Below, one piece after another: positions 16,993-26,339 of a DNA stretch of 64,000 bases. The DNA lies in contig NZ_FPJO01000009.1 of the NCBI RefSeq assembly GCF_900119365.1, positions 62,001 through 126,000 of the forward strand. The letters are read 5' to 3'. The notes below the pieces were generated by a model. It worked only from the letters and a program-made list of their open reading frames with translations. It did no database searches and was not told the DNA's origin. The stretch comes from Streptomyces atratus. Lineage in GTDB: Bacteria > Actinomycetota > Actinomycetes > Streptomycetales > Streptomycetaceae. Numbering within the stretch: position 1 is the stretch's first letter; each line of letters starts with the position of its first letter. The translations under genes were made by a program, and so were the position numbers.

Positions 16993-17367
16993 ATGACGAG
17001 CGTGGACAACGTGCTGCGCCGGCCCTGTGCGGGGCCGGCCGTGTGGAAGGGTCCGGATCTGGCGAACTCCACCGAGTGGGTCCTGAGACTGTCGCCGGCA
17101 CAGACCGGCGAACTCGACGCGGCTCTGCGGTCGGTGCGTGAGCGTGGCCTTCCGCTTCTGAAGGTGACCGCTGACGACTTCCCGCTGCCGACCCTGGCCG
17201 GTGAACTGGCCCGACTCACCGACGTACTGGAGAACGGGCGGGGCTTCGTACGCGTCAAACGCATTCCGGTCGAGCGGTACGGCCGGGCGGCGGCGAGCAC
17301 CATTTCCTGGGGGCTGGGTCAGCACCTGGGCGTCCCGGTGTCGCAGAACGCCGCGGTCGCGACGTGA
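16993..17367 (+). pseudogene. N-terminal fragment of a TauD-family dioxygenase
   Basis: A 124-codon frame matching the first third of the Streptomyces TauD/TfdA-like proteins: the TADDFPLPTLAGEL segment, ENGRGFVRVKRIPVERYG, and WGLGQHLGVPVSQNAA. Full-length relatives run to about 330 residues and continue with GDLLGHV and the HxD iron motif. Here the frame enters VAT-stop directly after SQNAA and no iron-binding residues follow in any frame before the ligase gene at 17450. This is therefore a 3'-deleted gene. It is not a copy of the intact TauD-like gene at 12146-13063, which belongs to another branch. Confidence 0.7.
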
Positions 17368-17449
17368 TCGCGAAGCAGAACCCGGCGGGCCCCTGCGGCT
17401 CCCACGGCCAATGGTGACCGTCATCAGCTCAGATCGAAGGGGAAGCCGA

Positions 17450-18955
17450 ATGAACAACCTCGCCTCACTCCTGGCGGAATCCGCCTCTGCCGGTGGCGAC
17501 CGCATCGCCGTACGCCAGGACGAGACCGTCCTCACCTATGCCCAACTCGACGATGCGAGCGCCCGGTTCGCCGGTCTGTTGCGCGCCGAGGGTGTCCGGC
17601 CGGGTGATCGGGTGGCGTTGGTCGTGCCCAACGTCATCTGCTTCCCGATCGCGTACTACGGCATCCTCCGCGCAGGCGCCGTAGTGGTTCCGATGAACCC
17701 CCTGCTGAAAGCCCGTGAAATCGAGTTCACTCTCCGGGATTCCGGGTCCCGCATCGTGGTGGCGTCCCCGCTGTGCGCCGACGAGGCCACGACGGCCGCC
17801 GCGGCGGCAGGGGCCGAATGCCTGGTCACGGACCCGGCGTCGTCCGGCGCCCCGGTGCGGTCCACCGAGCCGATGCCAGGGATCGTCGAGCGGGGTGCGG
17901 ACGACACCGCCGTGATCCTCTACACCTCGGGCACAACAGGGACCCCGAAGGGCGCCGAACTGACCCACCGCAATCTGATGACCAACGCGGCCACCACGGT
18001 CGAGACGCTGATCCGCGTCGGGCCGGACGACGTACTGTTCGGCGGCCTGCCACTGTTCCACGCCTTCGGGCAGACCTGCGCCCTCAACACGGCCGTCGCC
18101 GCGGGCGCCACCCTGACCCTGTTGCCGCGATTCGAGCCGGCGAAGGCTCTGGAGATCATGCACCGGGACGGGGCCACCGTCTTCCTGGGCGTCCCCACCA
18201 TGTACACGGCCCTGCTCCGGGCCGGGATCCCCGACGGCCATGACCTCTCACGGCTGCACCTGGCCGTGTCCGGCGGTGCTTCCCTGCCGGTCGACGTACT
18301 CCACGGCTTCGAGCGGGAATTCGGCGTCACCGTGCTGGAGGGCTATGGGCTCTCCGAGACTTCTCCGGTCGCCTCGTTCAACCCTCCGGACCGGCCACGC
18401 AAGGCCGGCTCGATCGGGCTGCCCATCCGCGGGGTGGAACTGAGGCTCGTCGCGGACGACGGCAGCACGGTCGGCCCGGGCGAAGTCGGTGAGATCGCGA
18501 TCCGCGGCGAGAACGTCATGAAGGGCTACCGGAACCGTCCCGGTGCGACCACGGAAGCCATCCGGGACGGGTGGTTCCACAGCGGTGATCTCGCTCGGGT
18601 CGACGAGGACGGCTACTACTTCGTCGTCGACCGGAAGAAGGACCTGATCATCCGCGGCGGATACAACGTCTACCCGCGCGAGATCGAGGAAGTGCTCTAC
18701 GGACACCCTGCCGTCGCCGAGGCGGCGGTGGTCGGCGTGCCGCACCGGACGCACGGGGAGGAGGTGGCCGCCGTGGTTACGCTCCGGGACGGTGAACGGG
18801 CGACGGCCGATCAACTGCGCGACTACGTCAGACAGCGCGTGGCCGCCTACAAGTACCCCCGGATCGTCACGTTCACCGACGGGCTCCCCAAGGGTGCCAC
18901 GGGCAAGATCCTCAAACGCGAGATCGCCCTCCGGCACCAGGCGTTCGAGGACTGA
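17450..18955 (+). CDS. Acyl-CoA synthetase (AMP-forming)
   Basis: A 501-residue ANL-superfamily acyl-CoA ligase that activates a carboxylic acid via its adenylate. The P-loop LYTSGTTGTPKGAELTH, the GYGLSETSP core motif, the GWFHSGDL hinge region, and the C-terminal catalytic Lys in PKGATGKILKRE are all present and in order. The ATG has GAAGGGGAAG upstream. Length and motifs fit medium/long-chain fatty acyl- or aryl-CoA ligases; the substrate cannot be read. It lies just after the TauD fragment and divergent from the BKACE regulator, so it may belong to the same catabolic locus. Confidence 0.92.
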   Translation: MNNLASLLAESASAGGDRIAVRQDETVLTYAQLDDASARFAGLLRAEGVRPGDRVALVVPNVICFPIAYYGILRAGAVVVPMNPLLKAREIEFTLRDSGSRIVVASPLCADEATTAAAAAGAECLVTDPASSGAPVRSTEPMPGIVERGADDTAVILYTSGTTGTPKGAELTHRNLMTNAATTVETLIRVGPDDVLFGGLPLFHAFGQTCALNTAVAAGATLTLLPRFEPAKALEIMHRDGATVFLGVPTMYTALLRAGIPDGHDLSRLHLAVSGGASLPVDVLHGFEREFGVTVLEGYGLSETSPVASFNPPDRPRKAGSIGLPIRGVELRLVADDGSTVGPGEVGEIAIRGENVMKGYRNRPGATTEAIRDGWFHSGDLARVDEDGYYFVVDRKKDLIIRGGYNVYPREIEEVLYGHPAVAEAAVVGVPHRTHGEEVAAVVTLRDGERATADQLRDYVRQRVAAYKYPRIVTFTDGLPKGATGKILKREIALRHQAFED

Positions 18956-19077
18956 ACCGATCCGGTTCCGCGCCGACCCGACGGGCGGGGATCGCAAACT
19001 GAACTCTCATGGGCGGCTTGATGAAAACTGTTCGATCTTGAATGAGAAGCCGCGACCGTTGGCTAGCGTCCGCTTAT

Positions 19078-22000
19078 ATGAAACGTATACGCACAGCGGC
19101 CGGGCTCTGTCTGGCGCTGCTGTTCCTCGCACTGGGAGTCGGCACCCAGCCGGCGCTGGCGCATGTCTCGCGCCAGCATGCGGAACTCGTCGTCGCCACC
19201 GGGGACAAAGTCACCAGCGGCCGTCTCGTCGTCCACCGCGACCTCGTGTCCCCGGAGCAGGCCGGAGCATGGGCGACCCGGTTGCTCGCGGTCGACTGCC
19301 CGGCCACCGGCTCCGGCGTTCCGGGCGACAACGGCGGGGTGCCCGGCGGGGTCGTGATCGAGTTGGCGTGGAGCTGCCACGTCGACGCGCTCGATCTGAG
19401 CCCGCTCCTCGACAAGGGCGGACTGACCCAGGTCGTCGTCGAGTTCGACGGCACTGCGGTCGACGCCACCGCTGCCACGCCGCTGGTCGACGCCGAAGGC
19501 GCGCACGCCCTGCCCAGCTTCCCGTGGCTCACCGTCGCACTCGCAGCGGCGGCCGTTCTCGCGCTGGTACTCGCCGCGCTACGACTGCCGGCCCTGCTGC
19601 GGTCGTCGCGGACACGCCGCCGGTTCCAGCTCGCCACCACGGGCGCCATCGCTCTGTCCTGCCTCGCTCCGCAGGCGGCTTTCGCCGACGACACGGCACC
19701 GTCCACCGTCACCGTCGAGGGCACCGTCTTCAAGGACGCCAACGGCAACGGCAGGCGGGACAAGGGGGAACGTGCCATGTCCGGCGTCGATGTCACCGAC
19801 GGCGCCGTGTGGACCACGACCGGCGCCGACGGCTCGTACTCCCTCGCCATCGATCCGAGCCGGCGCGAGAGCGACATCGTCAGCATCGTCTCGCCCGACG
19901 GCTATACGCCTGTCCTGCGCAAGGACTACATCCCGCAGTTCTTCCACAAGGTCCCCGAGACCGGCGACAAGGGCGTCGACTTCGCGCTCGTACCGGACCG
20001 CCACGCCTCCGACCCGAACGAGACCTGGGTCATGAACTCCGACCCCGAGGTCAGCAACGTCAGCGACGCCCAGGCGCGCACGGCGCTGCCCCGGTGGACG
20101 GGGCAGGTCCAGGCGATGTCCGAGGTCGACGGTGCGACGATGCAGATCGCGACCGGCGACCTCACCGTCACGGACTACGCCGCCGAGCCGCGCCGCCAGG
20201 CCGCGTACGACATCTTCAGCAAGGGCCTGGAACAGGGGCGGCTCGGCCACCCCTTCTACCCGGTCATGGGCAACCACGACTTCGGCGGCACGGCCACCTC
20301 CCAGGGCTACGCCGGCAGTCTGGAGTACTACCGCCGCAACATGGCCCCGGAGTGGTACAGCTTCGACCGCAACGGCCGCCACATCGTCGTCCTGGAGGAC
20401 AACTACGACGCGAGCGGACTGAAGCCGCAGCTGGAGTGGCTGCGCAGGGACCTGGCCCGGCACGCGGTCGGCAAGCAGGTGCTCGTCTTCGCGCATCGCT
20501 CGCTGTTCACCCAGTGGGGCCCTGGCGCAGGCATGCAGCCGACGATCGACGAGCTGGCCGAGTACGACGTCCGGCTGGTCGCGGCGGGCCACAACCAGCA
20601 GGCCGAGTTCCGCCGTGGTGCCTTCGAACGGTCCGTGGAGATCAACAACCAGGGCACCTACGGAATCGACGGCGCCCACCCCGATTACAAGGTGCTGGAC
20701 TTCAGCGGAATCACGGACGATCCGCACACCCGCCGCAACGAGGACACCGGCCATGTCACCGGTATCCACCGGCAGTTCGACATCGACGACGACAGCGCTC
20801 TGGTCAGCCCCGCACCGCGCAGCGTGCACGGCTCGGCAGACGCGGTCCCCGTCGAGGTGTACGCCGAGGACGACGGCCGCACCCCGGCCAGGGCCTCGCT
20901 GACCGTACGGGACAGCCGCGGGCACGTCGTGAAGCGGACCAGCCTGCGCTTCGGCCGGGAACCCGGCAGGCCCGGCATCGAGAACTGCTACACCCCGCCG
21001 GGCGGCAGGCCCGAACCGTGCCCCGACGCACGCGGGGCGTGGACCCGGGCGAGCAGCACACTGCACGGGCTGCGGCCCGGCACGTACACCGCCAGGACGA
21101 CCGTGTACGACACCCGGGGCAAGGCGTTTCCCGCGCTCCCCGCGCTCGGGAGCACCTTCGACGTCGTACGGCAGTCCGAGCTCTCCGAGCCGAGGGCCGG
21201 GCAGAACTGGCTCCGGCAGGGCGGCGACGAGGCCGGGCGGTCCTCGGCCGCCGACGAGCCGGGCCCCGCACTGGACCTGAAGTGGGTCCGGCACACCGGC
21301 GAGCAGTTCAACCTGAACGGCTCGGTGGTCGCGGACGGCAAGGTGATCGTCTCGTCCCGCGCGTTCGACTCCCCGTACAGCATGATGCTGGCCTACGACA
21401 TCAGGTCCGGGCGGGAGATCTGGCGTACCTACCTGGACGGCGACGCCGAATCGGCGCCCACGCTCCACGAGGGACGGGTGTATCTGACGACCGGTGTCGG
21501 ACGGATCTACGCGCTGGACGTCCGGGACGGTCATGTTGCCTGGGAATCGATCGACCGTGAGGAGCACCACGGCGACACGGTGCGCCGCTACGGCCGTGCG
21601 GGCGGACCGGTCAGTGTCTTCGCACTCACCGGACAGGACCGCACGGTGGCCGTCCACCAGGACTGGGACACCGTCCGCTGCCGTGACGCGAAGACCGGCG
21701 CCCTGCTGCCCGGCGGCTTCGGCGCCGCCGCCTCCTGGGGTCAGTCCCACAGCACCGCGGTGCGCGAGCCCGGTTCCGACACCGCCTATCTGCACTCCTC
21801 GTCGAGCAACACGGTCATCGCCATGGACCTGACGAGCTGCAAGCAGCTGTGGGCGAAGGACACCGCGGGCGACATCGACAGCCACTCGTCGCCCGTGCTC
21901 ACCGATCCCGCGTCGGGCCCGGCTCAGCTGGTCACCTTCACCACCTCCGGTGTCCGCGGGCACGACCCGGCGACGGGTGCGGTGACCTGGGAGTCCGGGC

Positions 22001-22440
22001 TGGGCGGCGGCAGCACCTGCGAGCCGGGCCGCGCCCCGCTCACCAGCCCTGCCGTCCGGGGCGGCATGGCCTACGTGGCGGGACGGGACGGTGTCGTACG
22101 CGCCTACGACACGAGCGCGGCCGATCCCTCGAAGCCGGTGTGGGAGACCAAGTCCGGCTATCTGCCCGGGAAGAGTCCACTGGACGACAAATGGCGGGTC
22201 GCCATGGGATGTTCGGCCGGGGACGGTTCGCCGACGATGCATCCGCTGGTGACCGGGGCACTGGTGTACGTGGGGACGTGGGACGGGCGCCTTCTCGTCC
22301 TGGACCGTGCCACCGGCCGGCAGCTCGCCGCGTACAACCTCGGGGCAGGCGTCGCCTCGGCCCTCTCCGTCAGCGGTGACTGGGTATTCGTCCTCACGGA
22401 CGACGGCACGGTCCACGCGCTGGCCGCGCGCCGGAACTGA
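19078..22440 (+). CDS. Membrane-anchored metallophosphatase fused to a PQQ-like beta-propeller
   Basis: A 1120-residue surface protein. Order: signal peptide (1-28, QPALA then H), ectodomain with a Cys pair (30-145), TM segment (146-172), Arg-rich stretch and a second hydrophobic signal-like segment (182-203), SdrB/MetallophosN-like domain (205-310), calcineurin-like phosphatase (315-590), C-terminal beta domain (590-700), and repeated PQQ/propeller blades (720-1120). Phosphatase motifs GDLT, GNHD (about 397) and the lone His in AHRS are present. However, the first motif reads SDPE instead of DxH and the last GHNQ instead of GHxH, so metal binding may be altered. The ATG at 19078 lacks a clear ribosome binding site; an earlier in-frame start at 19042 gives a poorer signal peptide. 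The gene is followed after 14 bp by the nickel exporter. Confidence 0.85.
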   Translation: MKRIRTAAGLCLALLFLALGVGTQPALAHVSRQHAELVVATGDKVTSGRLVVHRDLVSPEQAGAWATRLLAVDCPATGSGVPGDNGGVPGGVVIELAWSCHVDALDLSPLLDKGGLTQVVVEFDGTAVDATAATPLVDAEGAHALPSFPWLTVALAAAAVLALVLAALRLPALLRSSRTRRRFQLATTGAIALSCLAPQAAFADDTAPSTVTVEGTVFKDANGNGRRDKGERAMSGVDVTDGAVWTTTGADGSYSLAIDPSRRESDIVSIVSPDGYTPVLRKDYIPQFFHKVPETGDKGVDFALVPDRHASDPNETWVMNSDPEVSNVSDAQARTALPRWTGQVQAMSEVDGATMQIATGDLTVTDYAAEPRRQAAYDIFSKGLEQGRLGHPFYPVMGNHDFGGTATSQGYAGSLEYYRRNMAPEWYSFDRNGRHIVVLEDNYDASGLKPQLEWLRRDLARHAVGKQVLVFAHRSLFTQWGPGAGMQPTIDELAEYDVRLVAAGHNQQAEFRRGAFERSVEINNQGTYGIDGAHPDYKVLDFSGITDDPHTRRNEDTGHVTGIHRQFDIDDDSALVSPAPRSVHGSADAVPVEVYAEDDGRTPARASLTVRDSRGHVVKRTSLRFGREPGRPGIENCYTPPGGRPEPCPDARGAWTRASSTLHGLRPGTYTARTTVYDTRGKAFPALPALGSTFDVVRQSELSEPRAGQNWLRQGGDEAGRSSAADEPGPALDLKWVRHTGEQFNLNGSVVADGKVIVSSRAFDSPYSMMLAYDIRSGREIWRTYLDGDAESAPTLHEGRVYLTTGVGRIYALDVRDGHVAWESIDREEHHGDTVRRYGRAGGPVSVFALTGQDRTVAVHQDWDTVRCRDAKTGALLPGGFGAAASWGQSHSTAVREPGSDTAYLHSSSSNTVIAMDLTSCKQLWAKDTAGDIDSHSSPVLTDPASGPAQLVTFTTSGVRGHDPATGAVTWESGLGGGSTCEPGRAPLTSPAVRGGMAYVAGRDGVVRAYDTSAADPSKPVWETKSGYLPGKSPLDDKWRVAMGCSAGDGSPTMHPLVTGALVYVGTWDGRLLVLDRATGRQLAAYNLGAGVASALSVSGDWVFVLTDDGTVHALAARRN

Positions 22441-22454
22441 GAGGAAGCACCACC

Positions 22455-23750
22455 GTGCGATCACTCCGCACCGGGGTGCTGCTCCTGCAGGCCGCCGTCC
22501 CCGCGCTGCTGTTCGGCAGCGCGGGGACGGCCCAGGCGCACCCCTTCGGCACACCCCCCGTCGTCAGGGTCGAGGCGGCGGGCCCCTCCGCCGTGGACGC
22601 GACCTGGTCCGCGCAGCAGGACGACGTCGCCGTCCTGCGGAAGAGCTCCGGCGGCGATGTGACGGGCTATCTGCGCGCGCACATCGTCGTACGCCAGGAC
22701 GGCAGCCCCTGCCCGGCGGACCGGGTGGACGGCATGACACTCCACTTCTCCTGCCCGCATCCGGTGGACCGGATCACACTGACGGTCACCGCGCTGACGG
22801 ACACCGATGCCGCCTACCGAACGCTGTCGGTGACCGATGCGGGCAGCGGAGGACTGCACACGGCGAAGGAGCCGACGCGCACGCTCGCGCTGAAATCCGA
22901 TGCACGAGCCGACTCGGGCTCTCCTGGCGGGAGTTGGACCAGTGATCTGAGCTCGCTGCTGGACCGCGGAGTGGCCCTTTGGACGGCGCTGCTCGTGGCG
23001 GCGGCCGTGGGCGCGCTGCACGCCTGTGCTCCCGGGCACGGCAAGTCGCTGGCCGCCGGATACCTGGTGGGCGGCCGGGGCAGACCGCGGGACGCGGTGT
23101 GGCTCGGGGGCGTCGTCGCCGTGATGCACACGCTCTCGGTCACCGTCCTCGCGATCGGCTGGTGGCTGGCGGCGAAGAAGGCGCCGGACATGGAGGCGCT
23201 GACGGAATGGCTGCAACTGGCCGCCGCGCTGGTGGTGGCAGGGGTGGGTGCGGGCCTGCTGCGGCGGAATCTGCGTCACCGCGGCCACCATCACGCACAC
23301 CGTCACGAGCACGGGCAGGAGCACGGGCAGGAGCACGGGCACGGTCATTCGCCCGACGGCCACGACGCGAGTGGGCACGGCCACGGGCACAGCCACGAGA
23401 TCCCCGACGCCCCCTCGCTGCTCACCTGGCGCGGTCTGGTCCTTCTCGGTGCGTCCGGCGGCCTGTTGCCCTCGCCCTCCGCCTTCCTGGTCCTGCTCAC
23501 CGGGCTGCTCACGGGCAAGGTCGGTTTCGCCCTCGCGATGGTGGCCTCCTTCGGCGCGGGCATGGCCCTCACCCTGACGGGTGTCGGACTGATCGTGCTG
23601 CGCGGCCGTGACGCGCTGCTGGACCGTGTCTCCCGTTCCTCGCTGCTGCGCACCTGGACCCCGAGGATTCCGCTGTTCGCCGCCTCGGCGGTGGTGGCCG
23701 GAGGCACGGTGGCCTCGGCGCTCGCGGCGGTACGGCTTCTGGCGCCGTAA
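22455..23750 (+). CDS. NicO/RcnA family nickel-cobalt exporter with N-terminal ectodomain
   Basis: A 431-residue membrane protein. It has a signal peptide, an extracytoplasmic domain with a Cys pair (PCPADRVDG and HFSCPHP), then six or so TM segments of the NicO family. The first TM carries the metal motif HACAPGHGK, and a His-rich cytoplasmic loop spans about residues 274-316. The second half has the matching SGGLLPSPSAF helix. Relatives export Ni(II) or Co(II). The GTG start has GAGGAAG upstream and lies 14 bp after the metallophosphatase stop, so both are probably one transcript. The shared Cys-pair ectodomain links the two proteins. Confidence 0.88.
   Translation: MRSLRTGVLLLQAAVPALLFGSAGTAQAHPFGTPPVVRVEAAGPSAVDATWSAQQDDVAVLRKSSGGDVTGYLRAHIVVRQDGSPCPADRVDGMTLHFSCPHPVDRITLTVTALTDTDAAYRTLSVTDAGSGGLHTAKEPTRTLALKSDARADSGSPGGSWTSDLSSLLDRGVALWTALLVAAAVGALHACAPGHGKSLAAGYLVGGRGRPRDAVWLGGVVAVMHTLSVTVLAIGWWLAAKKAPDMEALTEWLQLAAALVVAGVGAGLLRRNLRHRGHHHAHRHEHGQEHGQEHGHGHSPDGHDASGHGHGHSHEIPDAPSLLTWRGLVLLGASGGLLPSPSAFLVLLTGLLTGKVGFALAMVASFGAGMALTLTGVGLIVLRGRDALLDRVSRSSLLRTWTPRIPLFAASAVVAGGTVASALAAVRLLAP
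23307..23342 (+). repeat. Three 12-bp tandem repeats in the His-rich loop
   Basis: GAGCACGGGCAG occurs at 23307 and 23319, followed by GAGCACGGGCAC at 23331. The repeat encodes Glu-His-Gly-Gln units in the metal-binding loop of the exporter. It is in frame, so copy-number change would alter loop length without breaking the gene. Confidence 0.8.
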
Positions 23751-23894
23751 AGGAGTTCGCAGGGACCGGCGACCGACCCGCGGACGGAGCCCGGCCGACG
23801 GAACCGGCCGATGGAGCGGTACCGGCGGACGGAGATCCTCCACGTCCGGCTTCGTCCTCCAGCGCTCCGTGGTCCCGGTCCCGGTCCGAGCCGC

Positions 23895-24125
23895 TCACCG
23901 CTCGTCCTCGGTGGTCCCGGCCGGGCCGGCGGTCCGTACCGGAAAGAGCGTGGACCAGCGCACTTCCTCCTCACGCTGCTCCTGTCCCCGTCGCAGCCGC
24001 GCCTGGACGGCCAGGCACACCACGGCAGTGGTGCCCGCGACCGCCGGCAGTGCGGCCAGGACCGGAGCGACCGGTATGAGCAGCAGAAACATCGTGAGGA
24101 CCGCCGATCCCCACCCGGTCAGCAC
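23895..24125 (-). CDS. Small membrane protein, unknown function
   Basis: A 76-residue frame with two adjacent hydrophobic stretches (AVLTMFLLLIPVAPVLAALP and AVAGTTAVVCLAV) and then a charged tail (RLRRGQEQREEEVRW). Third positions are strongly G/C, as in real genes here. The GTG start lacks a clear ribosome binding site. It is transcribed divergently from the DevS-like kinase across a region with GGGCCG palindromes, so it may be a member of the same regulon. No family is recognised. Confidence 0.45.
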   Translation of the reverse strand: MLTGWGSAVLTMFLLLIPVAPVLAALPAVAGTTAVVCLAVQARLRRGQEQREEEVRWSTLFPVRTAGPAGTTEDER

Positions 24126-24554
24126 GGCGGCCGCGGCCGGCCGCCGGGAGCGCGGCCGGTCCTGGCCCGCCCGCCCTGCGTTTCCGTTGCGTCCACCGGA
24201 CCGTGTCCTCCAGCTCTTGCGGTTCTCCGAGCGCTCCCCGGCCGCACGGGCGGCGGGGAGCGGTCGGAAAGGTCCGGCAGATCACGAGGGGACGGGACCG
24301 GACCTTCCCGGCCGCACCATGCTGGCCGCGCCCCTCGAAGCCCCCCAGGGACCGACGGGTACGTTCCGCCGGGCCGACCGGCCCTACGTGCCGGGGCGTC
24401 GGGGAGCCGACCGGCCTCACCGGGCCGGTGGCGCACGGCCGGACCCGCCCTGCGGCTGCCGTAGGCTGACCGTCCGTGGACCGGTCCCAGCCCTGCGGTG
24501 ATCCGGTGAGCGATTTCCCGGTATACGGCACACGGACCCTGAGAGCGGCGCCCG
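24126..24554. other. Intergenic region before the sensor kinase
   Basis: 429 bp between the small membrane protein and the kinase. Open frames here lack homology. Besides the palindrome at 24371-24385, a degenerate copy AGCCGACCGGCCT lies about 32 bp further on (24405-24417). No other supported element was seen. Confidence 0.5.
24371..24385 (+). promoter_or_regulatory. GGGCCG-type palindrome, candidate DevR-like site
   Basis: GGGCCGACCGGCCCT: arms GGGCCG and CGGCCC around AC. It closely resembles the perfect site at 29853-29868 in the same island. It lies about 170 bp upstream of the kinase start, in a divergent promoter region. Recognition by the nearby DevR-like regulator is inferred. Confidence 0.45.
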
Positions 24555-26312
24555 ATGACAGAGACAGCCCCCAGGGCCTTGCCCGACTCCCCCTGTGCCG
24601 GTCCGGCGTCCTGGCCCCAGCCCAGCCGGCCGGACAGGATGCGCGGTCTGCTGGATGCCGTGATGAGCCTGGGGCGGGGCCTGGAACTGCCCGAGGTGCT
24701 CCGCGGGATCGTGGAGGCCGCGGTGACCCTGACCGACGCGGAGTACGGGGCGCTCGGCATCGTCGGGGACGGGCAGAAGCTGCTGGAGTTCCTGCCGGTC
24801 GGCATATCGGAGCAGCTCGCCGCCGTGATCGGCCAGACGCCGTGCGGGCGCGGCATCCTCGGTGAGCTGATCCGGCACCCGAAACCGCTGCGGCTCACCG
24901 ATCTCAGCAGCCATCCGCGCAGCTTCGGTTTTCCGCCCAACCATCCCCCGATGCGCACCTTCCTCGGGGTGCCGGTGCGGGTACGGGAAGAGGTGTTCGG
25001 CAACCTCTACCTCACCGAGAAGCGGGGCGGGGTGAGCTTCGACGCCGACGACGAGGCGGTGCTGACCACCTTGTCGATCGCGGCCGGGGTCGCCATCGAC
25101 AACGCCCGCATGTACGACGAGAGCCGTCGCCGGGAGCGGCGGCTGGAGGCGCTGGGCGAGATCACCCGCACGCTGCTCTCGGGGACGGACGCCGACGAGG
25201 TGCTGCATCTGATCGCCGAGCGGGCGATGGAGGTGGCGGGGGCCGACCGGGCCGCGATCCTGCTGCCGACACCCCGCACGCCCCTCTCCGGGGCTTCGGC
25301 GGCCTCCGGGGCCGAGGCACGTCTGACCGTTGCCGTCGCCCACGGCAGGGATTCCGAACGCGTCACGGGGCTGTCCGTACCCGCGCGGGGTTCACTGGCC
25401 GGACTCGCCGCCCGTACCGGGACCCCGGTGCACTGCGCCGATGTGCGTACCGATCCCCGGGCCCACCCGTTCGGCGACGGTGCCGAGGACGGTCTGGGTC
25501 CGGTGGTGACGGTGCCTCTGCGGGTCGACGCGGAGACCAGGGGCGCACTGCGCCTGGGTAGGCCGGTGGACCGCCCGCCGTTCGACGACACCGAGGTCGC
25601 GCTCGTCTCGGGCTTCGCCGACCAGGCGGCCATCGCCCTGGAACTGGCCCGCAGGCGGGCCGAGTCCGAGGAACTCGCCGTCATGCACGACCGGGACCGG
25701 ATCGCCCGCGATCTGCACGATCTGGCGATCCAGCGTCTCTTCGCGACCGGGATGACCCTGCAGAGCACCACGCGCGCCATCGCGGACCGGCCGGACGCGG
25801 CCGAGCGGGTCAGCCGGGCGGTGGACGATCTGGACACCACGATCCGGATCATCCGGTCCACCATCTTCGATCTGCGGACGGCGGACGGTCCGGGCCGCGG
25901 CGGGCTGCGGCACCGGATGGCGGAGACGGCTCGCACGGCGGCCCACGCCCTCGGTTTCCGGCCCTCTCTGCGGATCGACGGGCCGGTGGACACCACGGTC
26001 CCGGACGAGCTGGCCGAACATGTGGTGGCGGTCGCCGCCGAGGCGGTGTCCAATGCCTCCCGCCATGCCCGTGCCACGCGTATCGGCATCGTGCTGTCGG
26101 CCGATGACGCGGTGACCCTGACCGTCACCGACAACGGCATCGGAATCCGGGACGGTGTCACGGCCGCGCCCGGGACAGGGGCCGCGGCCGAGCGCCCCGG
26201 AGGGCTGGCCAACATGCGTACGCGGGCAGAGCTCTGCGGCGGCACCCTGACCATCGAACGGCCGGCGGACGGCGGCACCCGGATCATCTGGCGCGCACCG
26301 CTCCACGACTGA
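24555..26312 (+). CDS. DevS/DosS-like GAF sensor histidine kinase
   Basis: A 585-residue cytoplasmic sensor kinase: GAF-A (about 35-180), GAF-B (190-365), HisKA_3 dimerisation domain with phospho-acceptor His in RIARDLHDLAIQRLF (about 390), and HATPase_c with VAVAAEAVSNASRHARAT. GAF-A contains His130 in FPPNHPPMRTFLGVPVRVR, a block shared with mycobacterial DosS/DosT, where a His in this region is the haem ligand that senses O2, NO or CO. Haem binding is therefore likely but unproven. The kinase converges on a DevR-type regulator, its probable partner; the two stops are 27 bp apart. Confidence 0.9.
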   Translation: MTETAPRALPDSPCAGPASWPQPSRPDRMRGLLDAVMSLGRGLELPEVLRGIVEAAVTLTDAEYGALGIVGDGQKLLEFLPVGISEQLAAVIGQTPCGRGILGELIRHPKPLRLTDLSSHPRSFGFPPNHPPMRTFLGVPVRVREEVFGNLYLTEKRGGVSFDADDEAVLTTLSIAAGVAIDNARMYDESRRRERRLEALGEITRTLLSGTDADEVLHLIAERAMEVAGADRAAILLPTPRTPLSGASAASGAEARLTVAVAHGRDSERVTGLSVPARGSLAGLAARTGTPVHCADVRTDPRAHPFGDGAEDGLGPVVTVPLRVDAETRGALRLGRPVDRPPFDDTEVALVSGFADQAAIALELARRRAESEELAVMHDRDRIARDLHDLAIQRLFATGMTLQSTTRAIADRPDAAERVSRAVDDLDTTIRIIRSTIFDLRTADGPGRGGLRHRMAETARTAAHALGFRPSLRIDGPVDTTVPDELAEHVVAVAAEAVSNASRHARATRIGIVLSADDAVTLTVTDNGIGIRDGVTAAPGTGAAAERPGGLANMRTRAELCGGTLTIERPADGGTRIIWRAPLHD

Positions 26313-26339
26313 CGCCCGGGACCGGCGTCCGAGTACCCG

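Noticed and set aside
19579..22554. A 991-codon open frame on the minus strand opposite the phosphatase-propeller gene
   Set aside because: It is antisense to a gene with clear domains, has no family similarity, and long antisense frames are expected at this G+C content.
23307..23342. Tandem repeat considered as a mobile or CRISPR-like element
   Set aside because: Only three 12-bp units, in frame, encoding the His-rich loop usual in nickel exporters.
24476..24865. Alternative plus-strand frame overlapping the kinase start
   Set aside because: Translation is Arg-rich and without homology, while the kinase frame has intact GAF domains.
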